Of a DNA stretch of 64,000 nucleotides, positions 34,792-42,564 are shown one piece after another. The notes beneath the pieces are model-generated. The model was not told the origin of the DNA, searched no databases, and saw only the letters and a program-made list of their open reading frames with translations. Location: positions 10,239-74,238 of the forward strand of contig JBGAHE010000020.1 of the NCBI GenBank assembly GCA_044226365.1. Reading direction: 5' to 3'. Every line of letters begins with the position of its first letter. Positions within the stretch are counted from its first letter, which is position 1. The stretch is from JALHNI01 sp044226365. Its GTDB lineage: Bacteria; Acidobacteriota; Terriglobia; Bryobacterales; Bryobacteraceae. A program made the translations under genes and the position numbers.

Positions 34792-35694
34792 TTAGAAAAT
34801 CTCCGCGGAAGCGTTCGCCATCCGCAACGCCTTCTCACAGCGCTGACGGATATAGCCGTTCTCTTCGCGACGCATCAATTGCTGCAGCGTACCCACCGTT
34901 TGCTGATCGAGCATCCGCGGCGCGCTATCGGTCAACAGGTCGATCGCCTGCGTCCGCACTCCCGGATTCTCGTCCGCATTCAGCACGCGCAACAGCGTCT
35001 GCCGGATCGCTTCGTTCCCCGCATGCCGCCGCAAGCCTTCAATGGCCTTCAAACGCACCCCGGCGTTCGGATCGCTTTCGAGCGCCGTCATCAGCACCCG
35101 CCGCACGTCATCCGCATCGGCGCCGTTCTGTAACAACGCCACCGTCTCGGCTCGCAGACCCGGGTCGTTTGCTTCCCGCGCCGCCGACAGCAGCCAACGC
35201 TGCACACTCGGGTCGTCCGCGCGTCCGGACACCACTCGCGGCCGCGTCTCGTCCACCACAATTCGCACGTTGCCCGACGGGTCGGCTTCCACATAGCGCA
35301 CGCGCGCCGTACCGCCGGCCGCCAGATTGGCGCCCCCGTCGCTCTGCCCGTTAAAGAGCGGCGCCCGCGCCGCGAAGAACCCAATCGCCACCAGCCCCAT
35401 GGCCAGCGCCGGCTTCGCCACCATGCCCCAGTTCAGACCGCTGAAGAAACGTGCGATCGGCCCCGGAGGCGGCGTCGAAGGCAGCGCCGCCCGCAATTCC
35501 TGACGGCACTTCACCAACAGATCCGCCGGCGGTTCCACCGCGCTCAGTTCTTCATGCCAATGCTGTTCGGACGCTAACGCCGCCTGGCATTCCGCACACT
35601 CCGACAGGTGGCTTTGCAGCGCTTCCTCTTCGGTGAACGACAACTCGCCATACAGCATCAGCGAGAGATTCTCTCGAACCTGTTCGCACTTCAT
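34792..35694 (-). CDS. Zinc-finger anti-sigma factor with periplasmic HEAT repeats
   Basis: A 300-residue membrane protein. The cytoplasmic anti-sigma domain has the zf-HC2 ligands C3, H29, C33 and C36 (HLSECAEC). A single membrane helix follows at about 90-110 (PALAMGLVAIGFFAARAP). The external part holds four or five HEAT-like repeats (LRAETVALLQ, VRLKAIEGL, VRTQAIDLL, IRQRCEKAL; about 175-295). The start ATG overlaps the sigma-factor stop as ATGA, so the pair is translationally coupled. I infer that the HEAT region senses an envelope partner. Confidence 0.88.
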   Translation of the reverse strand: MKCEQVRENLSLMLYGELSFTEEEALQSHLSECAECQAALASEQHWHEELSAVEPPADLLVKCRQELRAALPSTPPPGPIARFFSGLNWGMVAKPALAMGLVAIGFFAARAPLFNGQSDGGANLAAGGTARVRYVEADPSGNVRIVVDETRPRVVSGRADDPSVQRWLLSAAREANDPGLRAETVALLQNGADADDVRRVLMTALESDPNAGVRLKAIEGLRRHAGNEAIRQTLLRVLNADENPGVRTQAIDLLTDSAPRMLDQQTVGTLQQLMRREENGYIRQRCEKALRMANASAEIF

Positions 35695-36260
35695 ACGAAA
35701 TCTCCCAGCGCAGCCCGCATCTTCTGCGTGACGCGGAACAGACAATTCTTTGCTGCTTCTTCCGAGGTGCCCAGCACCTCGCCGATGGCCCGCAGGCGCA
35801 TTCCTTCAAAATGACGCATCTCGAAAACCATGCGCTCGCGCGGCGTTAAGTCGCCCAGCACGGCGTCGATTCTTTGCCGGAGTTGCCCGCTCACCAGCGC
35901 GCGCTGCGGGTCCATGCTCGCTCGCGCGTCACCCGTCAGTTCCGCCCGGTCGCGGGGCCCTTCGGCCGTCTCCACCACGCTCGATTCTTCCTTGCGAACC
36001 TTGCGCTTGCGCAGCAGGTCCAGGCACAGATTCGTCACGATGCGATAGAGCCAGGTATGGAAGCTGCAGTCGAAGCGGAATTGATGGAGGTTCTTGTGAA
36101 CCCGCAGAAACGCTTCCTGGTAAATGTCTTGGGCGTCATCGGCCGATCGAAGCAGGCTGTAAGCCAGTTTCAACACACTTTGGTCGTACCCTCGAACGAG
36201 ACGTTCGAAGGCGTCCTGGTCGCCAGCCTGTGCCGCCCGGATGAGCGAGGCTTCATCCAT
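35691..36260 (-). CDS. ECF-type RNA polymerase sigma factor
   Basis: A 189-residue sigma-70-family ECF factor. Region 2 is AFERLVRGYDQSVLKLAYSLLRSADDAQDIYQEAFLRVHKNLHQF (about 17-62) and region 4 is LTPRERMVFEMRHFEGMRLRAIGEVLGTSEEAAKNCLFR. I choose ATG 36260; longer in-frame extensions upstream look non-coding. It forms an operon with its anti-sigma factor (4-bp overlap), DUF4097 and PDZ genes. Regulons of this type are usually autoregulated; the leader at 36300-36360 holds a GTGA/TCAC inverted repeat that may be part of the promoter. Confidence 0.92.
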   Translation of the reverse strand: MDEASLIRAAQAGDQDAFERLVRGYDQSVLKLAYSLLRSADDAQDIYQEAFLRVHKNLHQFRFDCSFHTWLYRIVTNLCLDLLRKRKVRKEESSVVETAEGPRDRAELTGDARASMDPQRALVSGQLRQRIDAVLGDLTPRERMVFEMRHFEGMRLRAIGEVLGTSEEAAKNCLFRVTQKMRAALGDFV

Positions 36261-36467
36261 GTTCACGGCCAGCCGGGTTTGGCCGGTGAGCGCTACGCGG
36301 GTTTCTCCATTCAACACTTCTATTCGACGTTTGGTGTGAAAAAACGTCACGCCGAGGGTGTGCGCCCTTTCCCACATCTGGGACAAGTCCCATCTATTCT
36401 TTCCGTCGGACGCCAATTCTGATCTTAACTCATCCTCATTCAGACACTTACGAAATTTCTCTTGAAT

Positions 36468-36493
36468 TGTACAGAGTATGCATACAATATACA
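36468..36493 (+). promoter_or_regulatory. Probable GntR autoregulatory operator overlapping its promoter
   Basis: A 26-bp imperfect palindrome centred between 36480 and 36481, with the perfect core GTATGCATAC and matching outer TGTA/TACA arms (10 of 13 positions pair). It overlaps the -10-like box TACAAT (36483-36488), which is 9 bp before the gntR GTG; TTGAAT (36462-36467) could be a -35 with short 15-bp spacing. A dimeric repressor bound here would block initiation. Confidence 0.6.
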
Positions 36494-36497
36494 GACA

Positions 36498-36884
36498 GTG
36501 CCGCCCGTCCTCACCATCGATCTCGCCTCCTCCACTCCCGCCTACCGTCAGATCGCCGACGGGCTCCGCACCGCGCTCTGCGAGAACCGGCTCCAGCCTG
36601 GCGACTCGCTCCCTCCCGTCCGCCAACTCGCCACCGACCTCGGCGTCCACTTCAACACCGTTGCCGAAGCCTACCGCACCCTCGCCGCCGAGGGCTGGCT
36701 CGACCTCCGCCGTGGCCGCGGTGCCGTCGTCACGCCCCGTCACACCCCGCCCGCTCCCGAGCCCGCCGAACGCGACCGCCTCCTGCGCGGCTTGCGCGAC
36801 TGGGTCAACAAACTCCGCGCCGCCGGTCTCGCCCCCGACGAGATCGCCCGCGAACTCCACCGCTCGCTTGAGGTCTCCGGATGA
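36498..36884 (+). CDS. GntR-family (YtrA-like) transcriptional regulator
   Basis: A 128-residue regulator with a winged-helix DNA-binding domain (PAYRQIADGLRTALCENRLQPGDSLPPVRQLATDLGVHFNTVAEAYRTLAAEGW, about 12-64) and only a short helical C-terminal part, the YtrA subfamily layout. Such regulators usually repress an adjacent transporter or membrane-protein gene. The GTG start is 9 bp after a TACAAT box, so the message is nearly leaderless. The stop overlaps the next gene's ATG as ATGA, making a two-gene operon. Confidence 0.88.
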   Translation: MPPVLTIDLASSTPAYRQIADGLRTALCENRLQPGDSLPPVRQLATDLGVHFNTVAEAYRTLAAEGWLDLRRGRGAVVTPRHTPPAPEPAERDRLLRGLRDWVNKLRAAGLAPDEIARELHRSLEVSG

Positions 36885-37897
36885 ACCCGAACCAGCTCGT
36901 CCTGCTCGCCACCACCTTCGTCATCAGCTTGGCGCTCTGGCTCACGCCGCGCCTCTCGCGCCGCGGTATCTTCTTCGGCTATACAGTCGACCCCGCCTTT
37001 CCCGCCACCGCCACCGGCCGACGCATCACCCGGCGCTATGGCCTCTTCATCGGCTCGGCTACCGCTCTAGCGCTCCTCCTCGGGGCCACCGCGCCCAAGC
37101 TCAGCCTTCTCGGCTTCCTGGTCATGCTCCTCGCCCACTTCATGGGTCTCTGGTGGGCACGCGAAGAAGTGCGTCCACATCATGTCCCTGCCTCCCCGGT
37201 CCGCTCCGCCGCGCTCACCACCCGCTCCACCCGCCTGCCCGGCGGCTGGCTCGTTTGGCTCCTCCCCGCCGTTCTGCCGCTCGTCTCCCTCTACCTGCTC
37301 AATGACCGCCTGCCCGACCTCCCCGACCGCGTCCCCGTTCACTGGGGCTTCGACGGCCAACCCGACCGCTGGACCGCCAAGTCCTTCCGCAGCGTCGCCG
37401 CCCTGCCCATCCTCGGGCTCTCGCTCACCGCCGCCTTCATCCTCATAAGCGCCGCCCTCGCTCGCTCCCGCCAAGTGAGCCCAGCGGGCGACTCCGCCGC
37501 CCACGAATCGCGCCGCCGCTACTTCTCCCTGCGCACCCTCCTCATCGTTCTCTACTTCGTGAACACGCTCTTGTTCCTGTTGTCCCTCCAGTTGCTCGGG
37601 CTCACCGGCGGCCTGCCCATCCGCCTCATGCTCATCGGCCTCACCCTTGGCACGTTCGTTCTGATCGGACTCAGTTGGCACTACGCCCAGCGCCGCTCCG
37701 ACGACGAGCCGCCCTCCGACGGCACGCGCGACGAATGCTGGTACCTCGGCCTTTTCTACGCCAACCCCGCCGATCCCGCCATCATGGTGGAGCAACGTCT
37801 CGGTTTCGGCTACACTCTCAACCTGGCCCGGCCCGCCGCGTGGCTCATCCTCGCCTGCGCCCTCGCCCCGGCTTTCCTCGCCCCCTGGCTCCGTTAA
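36881..37897 (+). CDS. DUF1648/DUF5808 integral membrane protein
   Basis: A 338-residue protein with about eight predicted membrane helices. A DUF1648 signature (PDRVPVHWGFDGQPDRW, about 146-162) lies after the fourth helix and a DUF5808-like segment (WYLGLFYANPADPAIMVEQ) near the end. SdpI-type immunity and signalling proteins carry DUF1648. Its coupling to a YtrA-like repressor suggests a response to envelope-active compounds; that is inference from context. There is no transporter ATPase in the operon. Confidence 0.82.
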   Translation: MNPNQLVLLATTFVISLALWLTPRLSRRGIFFGYTVDPAFPATATGRRITRRYGLFIGSATALALLLGATAPKLSLLGFLVMLLAHFMGLWWAREEVRPHHVPASPVRSAALTTRSTRLPGGWLVWLLPAVLPLVSLYLLNDRLPDLPDRVPVHWGFDGQPDRWTAKSFRSVAALPILGLSLTAAFILISAALARSRQVSPAGDSAAHESRRRYFSLRTLLIVLYFVNTLLFLLSLQLLGLTGGLPIRLMLIGLTLGTFVLIGLSWHYAQRRSDDEPPSDGTRDECWYLGLFYANPADPAIMVEQRLGFGYTLNLARPAAWLILACALAPAFLAPWLR

Positions 37898-37928
37898 CTT
37901 TTGGCCACTTACTTGCTCATTCCCACGC

Positions 37929-38036
37929 ATGGCCAAGCCCGACATGCCAAATTTTCCGCTCCCCCTCCGCCTCATCTTCGGAGTGATTGCCATTTTCATG
38001 ATTGCCGCCCTACTTCGTTACACCGGCGTCATGTAG
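37929..38036 (+). CDS. Small single-pass membrane protein (35 aa)
   Basis: A 35-codon frame encoding MAKPDMPNFP, then a hydrophobic helix (RLIFGVIAIFMIAALL) and a short polar end (RYTGVM). It starts 31 bp after the DUF1648 gene on the same strand and could be the third gene of that operon. No strong Shine-Dalgarno is seen. Size and composition fit known small membrane proteins, but conservation is untested. Confidence 0.45.
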   Translation: MAKPDMPNFPLPLRLIFGVIAIFMIAALLRYTGVM

Positions 38037-38304
38037 CCCTTGGGGACGTTACCCCTCTGTCCCCCAGCGTCTGTTTGCTATCATTTAGCCCGCTCTCCCG
38101 GCAAATTTCCCCCGGACGCGGAAACTTCGCGCGCCCTCGTCCGCCCCGCCACCGGACTCTGACTAGCGCAAACCCTTTCGAATGCGCTACACTAAAAGGG
38201 TTCGCGGAGTCGTGTGTCTTGACCCTGAACCCGTGCGTTCATGGCGCGAACCCCAACCCAGGCTCTGGCCTTTCGGCCGGGCGGGAAAACCAGAGGATTC
38301 TGTT
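38037..38304 (+). promoter_or_regulatory. Intergenic region with rplU promoter candidate and leader
   Basis: No gene is seen here. TACACT (38188-38193) is a plausible -10 for the ribosomal-protein operon, with no good -35. The resulting leader of about 100 bases contains a GGCC-TTTC-GGCC hairpin and, around it, CTCTGG (38263-38268) complementary to CCAGAG (38290-38295), the latter overlapping the AGAGGA ribosome-binding site of rplU. GGGG-ACGTTA-CCCC near 38042 is a weak hairpin without a T tract. Confidence 0.4.
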
Positions 38305-38613
38305 ATGTACGCAGTGATTGAGACCGGCGGGAAGCAGTTCCGCGTCGAAGCCGGCCAGACGTTGAATGTAGAAACGGTTCCCGGCGATGCCGGTAGCCAG
38401 ATCGAATTGGGACGCGTGCTCGCCATTGGCGACAACGGCGGCGTTCGCGCCGGCGATGAAGTGAAGGGTGCGAAGGTCACCGCCACCATCCAGGGCGCCG
38501 GCCGCGCCGACAAGATCATCGTTTTCAAGTTCAAGCGCAAGAAGCAGTACAAGCGCACCATTGGCCACCGTCAAAACTTCACGACGGTGAAAGTCGACGC
38601 GATCGTCGGCTAA
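38305..38613 (+). CDS. rplU: 50S ribosomal protein L21
   Basis: A 102-residue L21: YAVIETGGKQFRVEAGQTL at the start and KRKKQYKRTIGHRQNFTTVKV at the end, both diagnostic. L21 binds 23S rRNA domain I near L20. ATG 38305 has AGAGGA 8 bp upstream. It heads the conserved rplU-rpmA-obgE order. The ribosome-binding site can pair with an upstream CTCTGG, which may allow autogenous control. Confidence 0.97.
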   Translation: MYAVIETGGKQFRVEAGQTLNVETVPGDAGSQIELGRVLAIGDNGGVRAGDEVKGAKVTATIQGAGRADKIIVFKFKRKKQYKRTIGHRQNFTTVKVDAIVG

Positions 38614-38631
38614 GCAGAAGAGGATTCCACC

Positions 38632-38889
38632 ATGGCAAGTAAAAAAGGCGCAGGTAGTTCTAGAAACGGACGCGACTCTCAGGGTCAGCGTCTTGGTGTG
38701 AAGCGGTTCAGTGGCCAGTTGGTCACCGGCGGCTCGATCCTCGTCCGGCAGCGCGGCACGAAGATTAAGGCCGGCGAAAACGTCGGTGTTGGTTCGGACG
38801 ATACGCTCTACGCGCGCGTCGCCGGTGTCGTGGAATTCCGCGACCGCGGCCGCATGGGCAAGTTCGTCAGCATCGTTGTCCCCGCTTAA
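38632..38889 (+). CDS. rpmA: 50S ribosomal protein L27
   Basis: An 85-residue L27 with SKKGAGSSRNGRDSQGQRLGVKRFSGQLV at the start and the GDDTLYA-type VGSDDTLYARVAGVVEF motif. L27's N-terminal tail reaches the peptidyl-transferase centre. The start reads MASKKG without the cleavable N-terminal extension seen in Firmicutes. It lies 18 bp after rplU and is followed by a strong intrinsic terminator. Confidence 0.97.
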   Translation: MASKKGAGSSRNGRDSQGQRLGVKRFSGQLVTGGSILVRQRGTKIKAGENVGVGSDDTLYARVAGVVEFRDRGRMGKFVSIVVPA

Positions 38890-38928
38890 GTTTTTTCTCG
38901 ATATTTTTGCTCAGTCATTTCGTTTTCA

Positions 38929-38955
38929 GGGCCGCTGACCCCAGCGGCCCTTTTT
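38929..38955 (+). terminator. Intrinsic terminator between rpmA and obgE
   Basis: GGGCCGCTG-ACCC-CAGCGGCCC forms a perfect 9-bp stem with a 4-base loop, followed directly by TTTTTCTTT. It should end the rplU-rpmA transcript. The T tract runs to within 4 bases of the obgE ATG, so the hairpin fills the position where an obgE ribosome-binding site would be expected. Confidence 0.92.
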
Positions 38956-38959
38956 CTTT

Positions 38960-40012
38960 ATGTTCATTGATGAAGTCAAAATCTACGTGAAGGCCGGCGA
39001 CGGCGGCAATGGCTGCATGGCGTTCCGCCGTGAGAAGTTCGTCCCCCGGGGCGGTCCCAGCGGCGGCGACGGCGGCCGTGGCGGCGACGTCATCATGGTC
39101 GCTTCCCCCCACCACAATACCCTGCTCCACTTTCGCTTCAACCCCGAACATAAGGCGGAGCGCGGCGCCCACGGCGAAGGCTCTCAGCGCACCGGCAAAG
39201 AGGGGAAGTCCATCAAACTGCCGGTCCCGGTCGGCACTGTCGTCTACGACTTCGAAACCGGCGAAACTCTCCACGACTTCGCGTTCCTCGGCGACACCTT
39301 CACCATCGCCAAAGGCGGCCGCGGCGGACGGGGCAACCAGCACTTCGCCACCCCCACCCACCAGGCGCCCACCGAACACGAACAAGGCTTTGCCGGCGAA
39401 GAACGCCGCCTCCGCCTCGAGCTCAAACTCCTCGCGGACGTCGGCCTCGTCGGCTTCCCGAACGCCGGCAAGTCCACGCTCATCTCGCGTCTGTCAGCCG
39501 CCCGCCCCAAGATCGCTGACTACCCGTTCACCACGCTTGAGCCCAACCTCGGTGTCGTCCGCCTCAACGAAGAGGACCCGCGCACGCTCGTCATCGCCGA
39601 CATCCCCGGCATCATCGAAGGCGCCCACGAAGGCAAAGGGCTCGGCCTGCGCTTCCTCAAGCACATCGAACGCACCAAGCTGCTCCTGCACCTGGTCGAC
39701 GTCTCCGAGGGCAGCCACCGCGATCCCGTCGACGACTTCCGCGCCATTCTCGCCGAGCTCGCCACCTTCAGCGAGGACATGCTCGCCAAGCCCATGATCG
39801 TCGTCGCCACCAAGCTCGACGCCGCCCAGGACCCCGAACGCCTCGCAAGTCTCCGGAAAGAAGCCGAAGGCCGGAACATGGAGTTCTTCACGATCTCCAG
39901 TGTCACCGGCCAGGGTTTGAATGAATTGAAGTACGCGTTGTTTGACCGCGTGAAGGCGCTCGAACCTATTCCGAGCCCGGAATCCGCGCCAGCATTTCGG
40001 CCGTGGGAGTAA
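38960..40012 (+). CDS. obgE: GTPase ObgE/CgtA
   Basis: ObgE is an essential ribosome-associated GTPase in 50S assembly and stress control. The glycine-rich Obg fold starts MFIDEVKIYVKAGDGGNGC and continues with GGPSGGDGGRGGDV. The GTPase domain has G1 GFPNAGKSTLISRLS (about 165), G3 IADIPGIIEGAHEGKGLG and G4 VVATKLD. At 350 residues there is no extra C-terminal OCT domain. The start is fixed by homology although no Shine-Dalgarno is present. The last 47 bp overlap the convergent penicillin-binding gene. Confidence 0.96.
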   Translation: MFIDEVKIYVKAGDGGNGCMAFRREKFVPRGGPSGGDGGRGGDVIMVASPHHNTLLHFRFNPEHKAERGAHGEGSQRTGKEGKSIKLPVPVGTVVYDFETGETLHDFAFLGDTFTIAKGGRGGRGNQHFATPTHQAPTEHEQGFAGEERRLRLELKLLADVGLVGFPNAGKSTLISRLSAARPKIADYPFTTLEPNLGVVRLNEEDPRTLVIADIPGIIEGAHEGKGLGLRFLKHIERTKLLLHLVDVSEGSHRDPVDDFRAILAELATFSEDMLAKPMIVVATKLDAAQDPERLASLRKEAEGRNMEFFTISSVTGQGLNELKYALFDRVKALEPIPSPESAPAFRPWE

Positions 40013-41126
40013 AGGGCACGATCGGCGCCCGCGAGAAGTACTTCGCCTTCGACAGGTTCCGGTAGACTTCGCCGGCCACGCCGGACGCCACCGGACCGTT
40101 AATCGGCCGGCCGCCCGTCAGCAGCACCACCACCACCAGCTTGCGTCCGTCCACTTCCTGGAACGAACCGAACCAGCCCAGGTGCGTCTGATTGTCGGAA
40201 TGCGTGCAGGTCCCCGTCTTGCCGAAGATCGGCTCGGACGGATCATAGCCGGCGCGCCGCGCCGTCCCGTATTCCACCGCCCCGGCCAAACCCGGTCGAA
40301 TCTCGCTCAGCACCGGCTGCACATTGATCGTGCGCTTGATGCGCGGGCGCATCGAATCCACTTCCACCTGCGACTTCGGATACTGCAGCCAATACAGTGT
40401 CCCTCCGTTGGCAATCGCCGAAAGCGCGCCCGCTAACTGGAACGGCGTCAGGTTGATGCCCGAACCGAAGCTCGTCATCATGCCCAAACCTTCCGGCGGA
40501 ATCGACACCGGCAGCGTGCCCGGGTGTTCGTCCTCGAGGCCATAGACCGCCTTCTCGCCCAAACCGAACAAGCGCGAGTAGTAGCTCACCTTCTCGAAAC
40601 CCAGTTCCGTGCCGAGCTTCGCGAAGTACGGATTATTCGAGCGCGCCAGCGCCGTCGTCAGGTTCAGATTGTACCGGCGCGAATCCCGGTCGACGTTGCC
40701 TTCCATCAGGCTGCCCATCGCCGCCACCACCTTGATGGTTGAGCAGGGCGTAAAGCCGTCCTTGTTCGCGAGCTTCTGATTCACCACCGTCAGCAAGCGG
40801 CCCGTGTAGGGGTCCGCCACCACGATCGTGCCGTTGTAGTTGCCCAGGGCATCCACGGCTGCCTGCCGCACGATCGGATCGTCGCCTGCCGCCTCGTCTC
40901 CTACCGTCGGCTCACCGAAGGTCGGAGCCGCCCACGTCTGCGTCCACACGCGCCGGTGAGCGCGCTTGGAGACCGTGGTTCTGGCCAGGGGGGCTTTGCT
41001 CTTCGCATAAAGCGAAGTGCGAACAGTGCGTGTAGTTCTGGCTTTCGCCGTGGGACGGGTATAACGTGCGCCGAAGATCGGGAATACAAATACGAAAAGG
41101 ACAAACGCCGCGATGGGGAGGTGCAT
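39966..41126 (-). CDS. Penicillin-binding protein, transpeptidase domain only
   Basis: A membrane-anchored D,D-transpeptidase-like protein. An N-terminal helix (LPIAAFVLFVFVFPIFGA) is followed by a basic linker and a transpeptidase domain with SxxK as STIK (about 127), SxN as SNN (about 162) and KTG (about 301). It lacks the long pedestal domain of class B PBPs such as FtsI, and no glycosyltransferase domain is present. ATG 41126 has AAGGAG 12 bp upstream; a TTG nine codons earlier is also in frame. Its 3' end overlaps obgE by 47 bp. Confidence 0.88.
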   Translation of the reverse strand: MHLPIAAFVLFVFVFPIFGARYTRPTAKARTTRTVRTSLYAKSKAPLARTTVSKRAHRRVWTQTWAAPTFGEPTVGDEAAGDDPIVRQAAVDALGNYNGTIVVADPYTGRLLTVVNQKLANKDGFTPCSTIKVVAAMGSLMEGNVDRDSRRYNLNLTTALARSNNPYFAKLGTELGFEKVSYYSRLFGLGEKAVYGLEDEHPGTLPVSIPPEGLGMMTSFGSGINLTPFQLAGALSAIANGGTLYWLQYPKSQVEVDSMRPRIKRTINVQPVLSEIRPGLAGAVEYGTARRAGYDPSEPIFGKTGTCTHSDNQTHLGWFGSFQEVDGRKLVVVVLLTGGRPINGPVASGVAGEVYRNLSKAKYFSRAPIVPFTPTAEMLARIPGSE

Positions 41127-41261
41127 CCTGAAGGTTTTCTCCTTGACCGTCAAGGTTCTAATCGGCCTGTGAGTCAGGGATCTACACGGCCGTTTTTCTA
41201 TTCTACCCGGGATGGGCCTTAGGTCAAGAGCTAAACCTATGATTTTCCAAGTTTTGTGAAT

Positions 41262-42482
41262 CTAATCGCCGAGTAGCCGTCCGTACACTTCCAGCCCGGA
41301 AACGTTGTCGAAAACCGCCTTCATCCCCGCCGTAATCGGAATCGCCAACACCAGCCCCGCCCCGCCCCACAGCAGGCCCCAGAACATCAGCGCCACCGTC
41401 ACCGCCAACGGATTCAGATGCACCCGGCTCCCCACCATCTTGGGGTACAGCAGGTTCAAACCCACCAGATGCAGGAAACCCACCGTCGACCCGATAATCA
41501 GATACGCCCCCAGGTTCGAGTACACCGGCAGCGCCGCCAGCACCGGTGGCAGCAGCGCCATCGGCAAACCCAGGTACGGCACGATACTCAAAAAGCCGCT
41601 CAGCGGTCCGATCAAAAACGGATACGGCAGTTGCACCAGGATGAAAAAAACCGTGCTGAACACCGCCAGCACCAATCCCAGCATGAAATTTCCCGCCATG
41701 TAGGCGCGCGCCATCCCCGCTATCGCATGCCAACTCCGCGTCGCCACGTCCTTACTCTCGCCGTGGAACAGACCCAGAAACGCCCGCCGCATATGATCGC
41801 GCCAGCTCAGCATGAAGTACACCAGGAACGGCACGAACGAAAACATCAGCAGCGGATTGTAATAGCTGGAAAGCGAACTGTAGAGCACCAGCAGAATGTT
41901 CGGCCGCGGCTGATAGACCCGCACCTCCGGAATCGGCGGCACCGTCGGCGCGGGATCCGTCGTGCGCCGCCGCCGCGCATTCGCCGCTGCCTGCGGACTC
42001 GCCGGCGGCACCACCGCCGCAGTCCCCGGCGTTCCCGCGATCGCTCCTGGCGCCGGACTGTTCGCACTCGGCTCTTGCAGCCGCCGCGGCATGATCTGCG
42101 CGATCGAGCGCTCCATGCTCTCCATCCGATCGCTCACCCGGTCCACCAGTTCATTCATCCGCCGGCTATACTGCGGCAGATCCTCTACCAGCTGCGAGAT
42201 CTGCGTGAACACCGCCAGCGCCAATAAATACACGCCCAGCAACGCAATGCTGCAAGCCAGAAAGCTCGCAAAGCCGCGCCCGATGCGCAGCTTCATGATC
42301 AGGATCACAAACGGCTCGAGAATGAACGCGATGATCACCGAACTGATCATCGTAATCAGGAACAATTGACCGTAGTAAAGCAGCGCAATCAGCATCGCCA
42401 GGGCGATGATGCGCAAGCTCACACTCCGCGCCCCACCTTTGGGTTCCCGGATTACAGTCTCGATGGGGGTTAGGATCTCCAA
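41262..42482 (-). CDS. AI-2E family (PerM-like) membrane transporter
   Basis: A 406-residue protein of the AI-2E/UPF0118 family. About seven or eight membrane helices are visible, including SLRIIALAMLIALLYYGQLFLI near the N-terminus and the family core YPFLIGPLSGFLSIVPYLGLP (about 295-315) and GLLWGGAGLVLAIPITAGMKAV near the C-terminus. A long Pro/Ala/Arg-rich cytoplasmic insert (about 137-190) is unusual. Members export small molecules or act as Na+/H+ antiporters; substrate unknown. The start is TTG 42482. Confidence 0.9.
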   Translation of the reverse strand: MEILTPIETVIREPKGGARSVSLRIIALAMLIALLYYGQLFLITMISSVIIAFILEPFVILIMKLRIGRGFASFLACSIALLGVYLLALAVFTQISQLVEDLPQYSRRMNELVDRVSDRMESMERSIAQIMPRRLQEPSANSPAPGAIAGTPGTAAVVPPASPQAAANARRRRTTDPAPTVPPIPEVRVYQPRPNILLVLYSSLSSYYNPLLMFSFVPFLVYFMLSWRDHMRRAFLGLFHGESKDVATRSWHAIAGMARAYMAGNFMLGLVLAVFSTVFFILVQLPYPFLIGPLSGFLSIVPYLGLPMALLPPVLAALPVYSNLGAYLIIGSTVGFLHLVGLNLLYPKMVGSRVHLNPLAVTVALMFWGLLWGGAGLVLAIPITAGMKAVFDNVSGLEVYGRLLGD

Positions 42483-42500
42483 ATTGTTCCGCCGATTTGT

Positions 42501-42529
42501 TTCGACTCTAACACGCGGAACTCTATAAT
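42501..42529 (+). promoter_or_regulatory. Sigma-70-type promoter for ruvX-mltG
   Basis: TTCGAC (42501-42506), 17 bp, TATAAT (42524-42529). The -10 is a perfect consensus. Transcription would start near 42536 and give a leader of about 28 bases with GGAG (42546-42549). It contrasts with the leaderless pattern of other genes here. Confidence 0.65.
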
Positions 42530-42564
42530 GTAATCAGTTTCCCTCGGAGTGGCATAACGCGGTG

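Noticed and set aside
41154..41261. Terminator built on CGGCC...GGCCG followed by TTTTT on the plus strand
   Set aside because: No plus-strand transcript is expected here; the stem has a bulge and a long loop, and the adjacent genes are on the minus strand.
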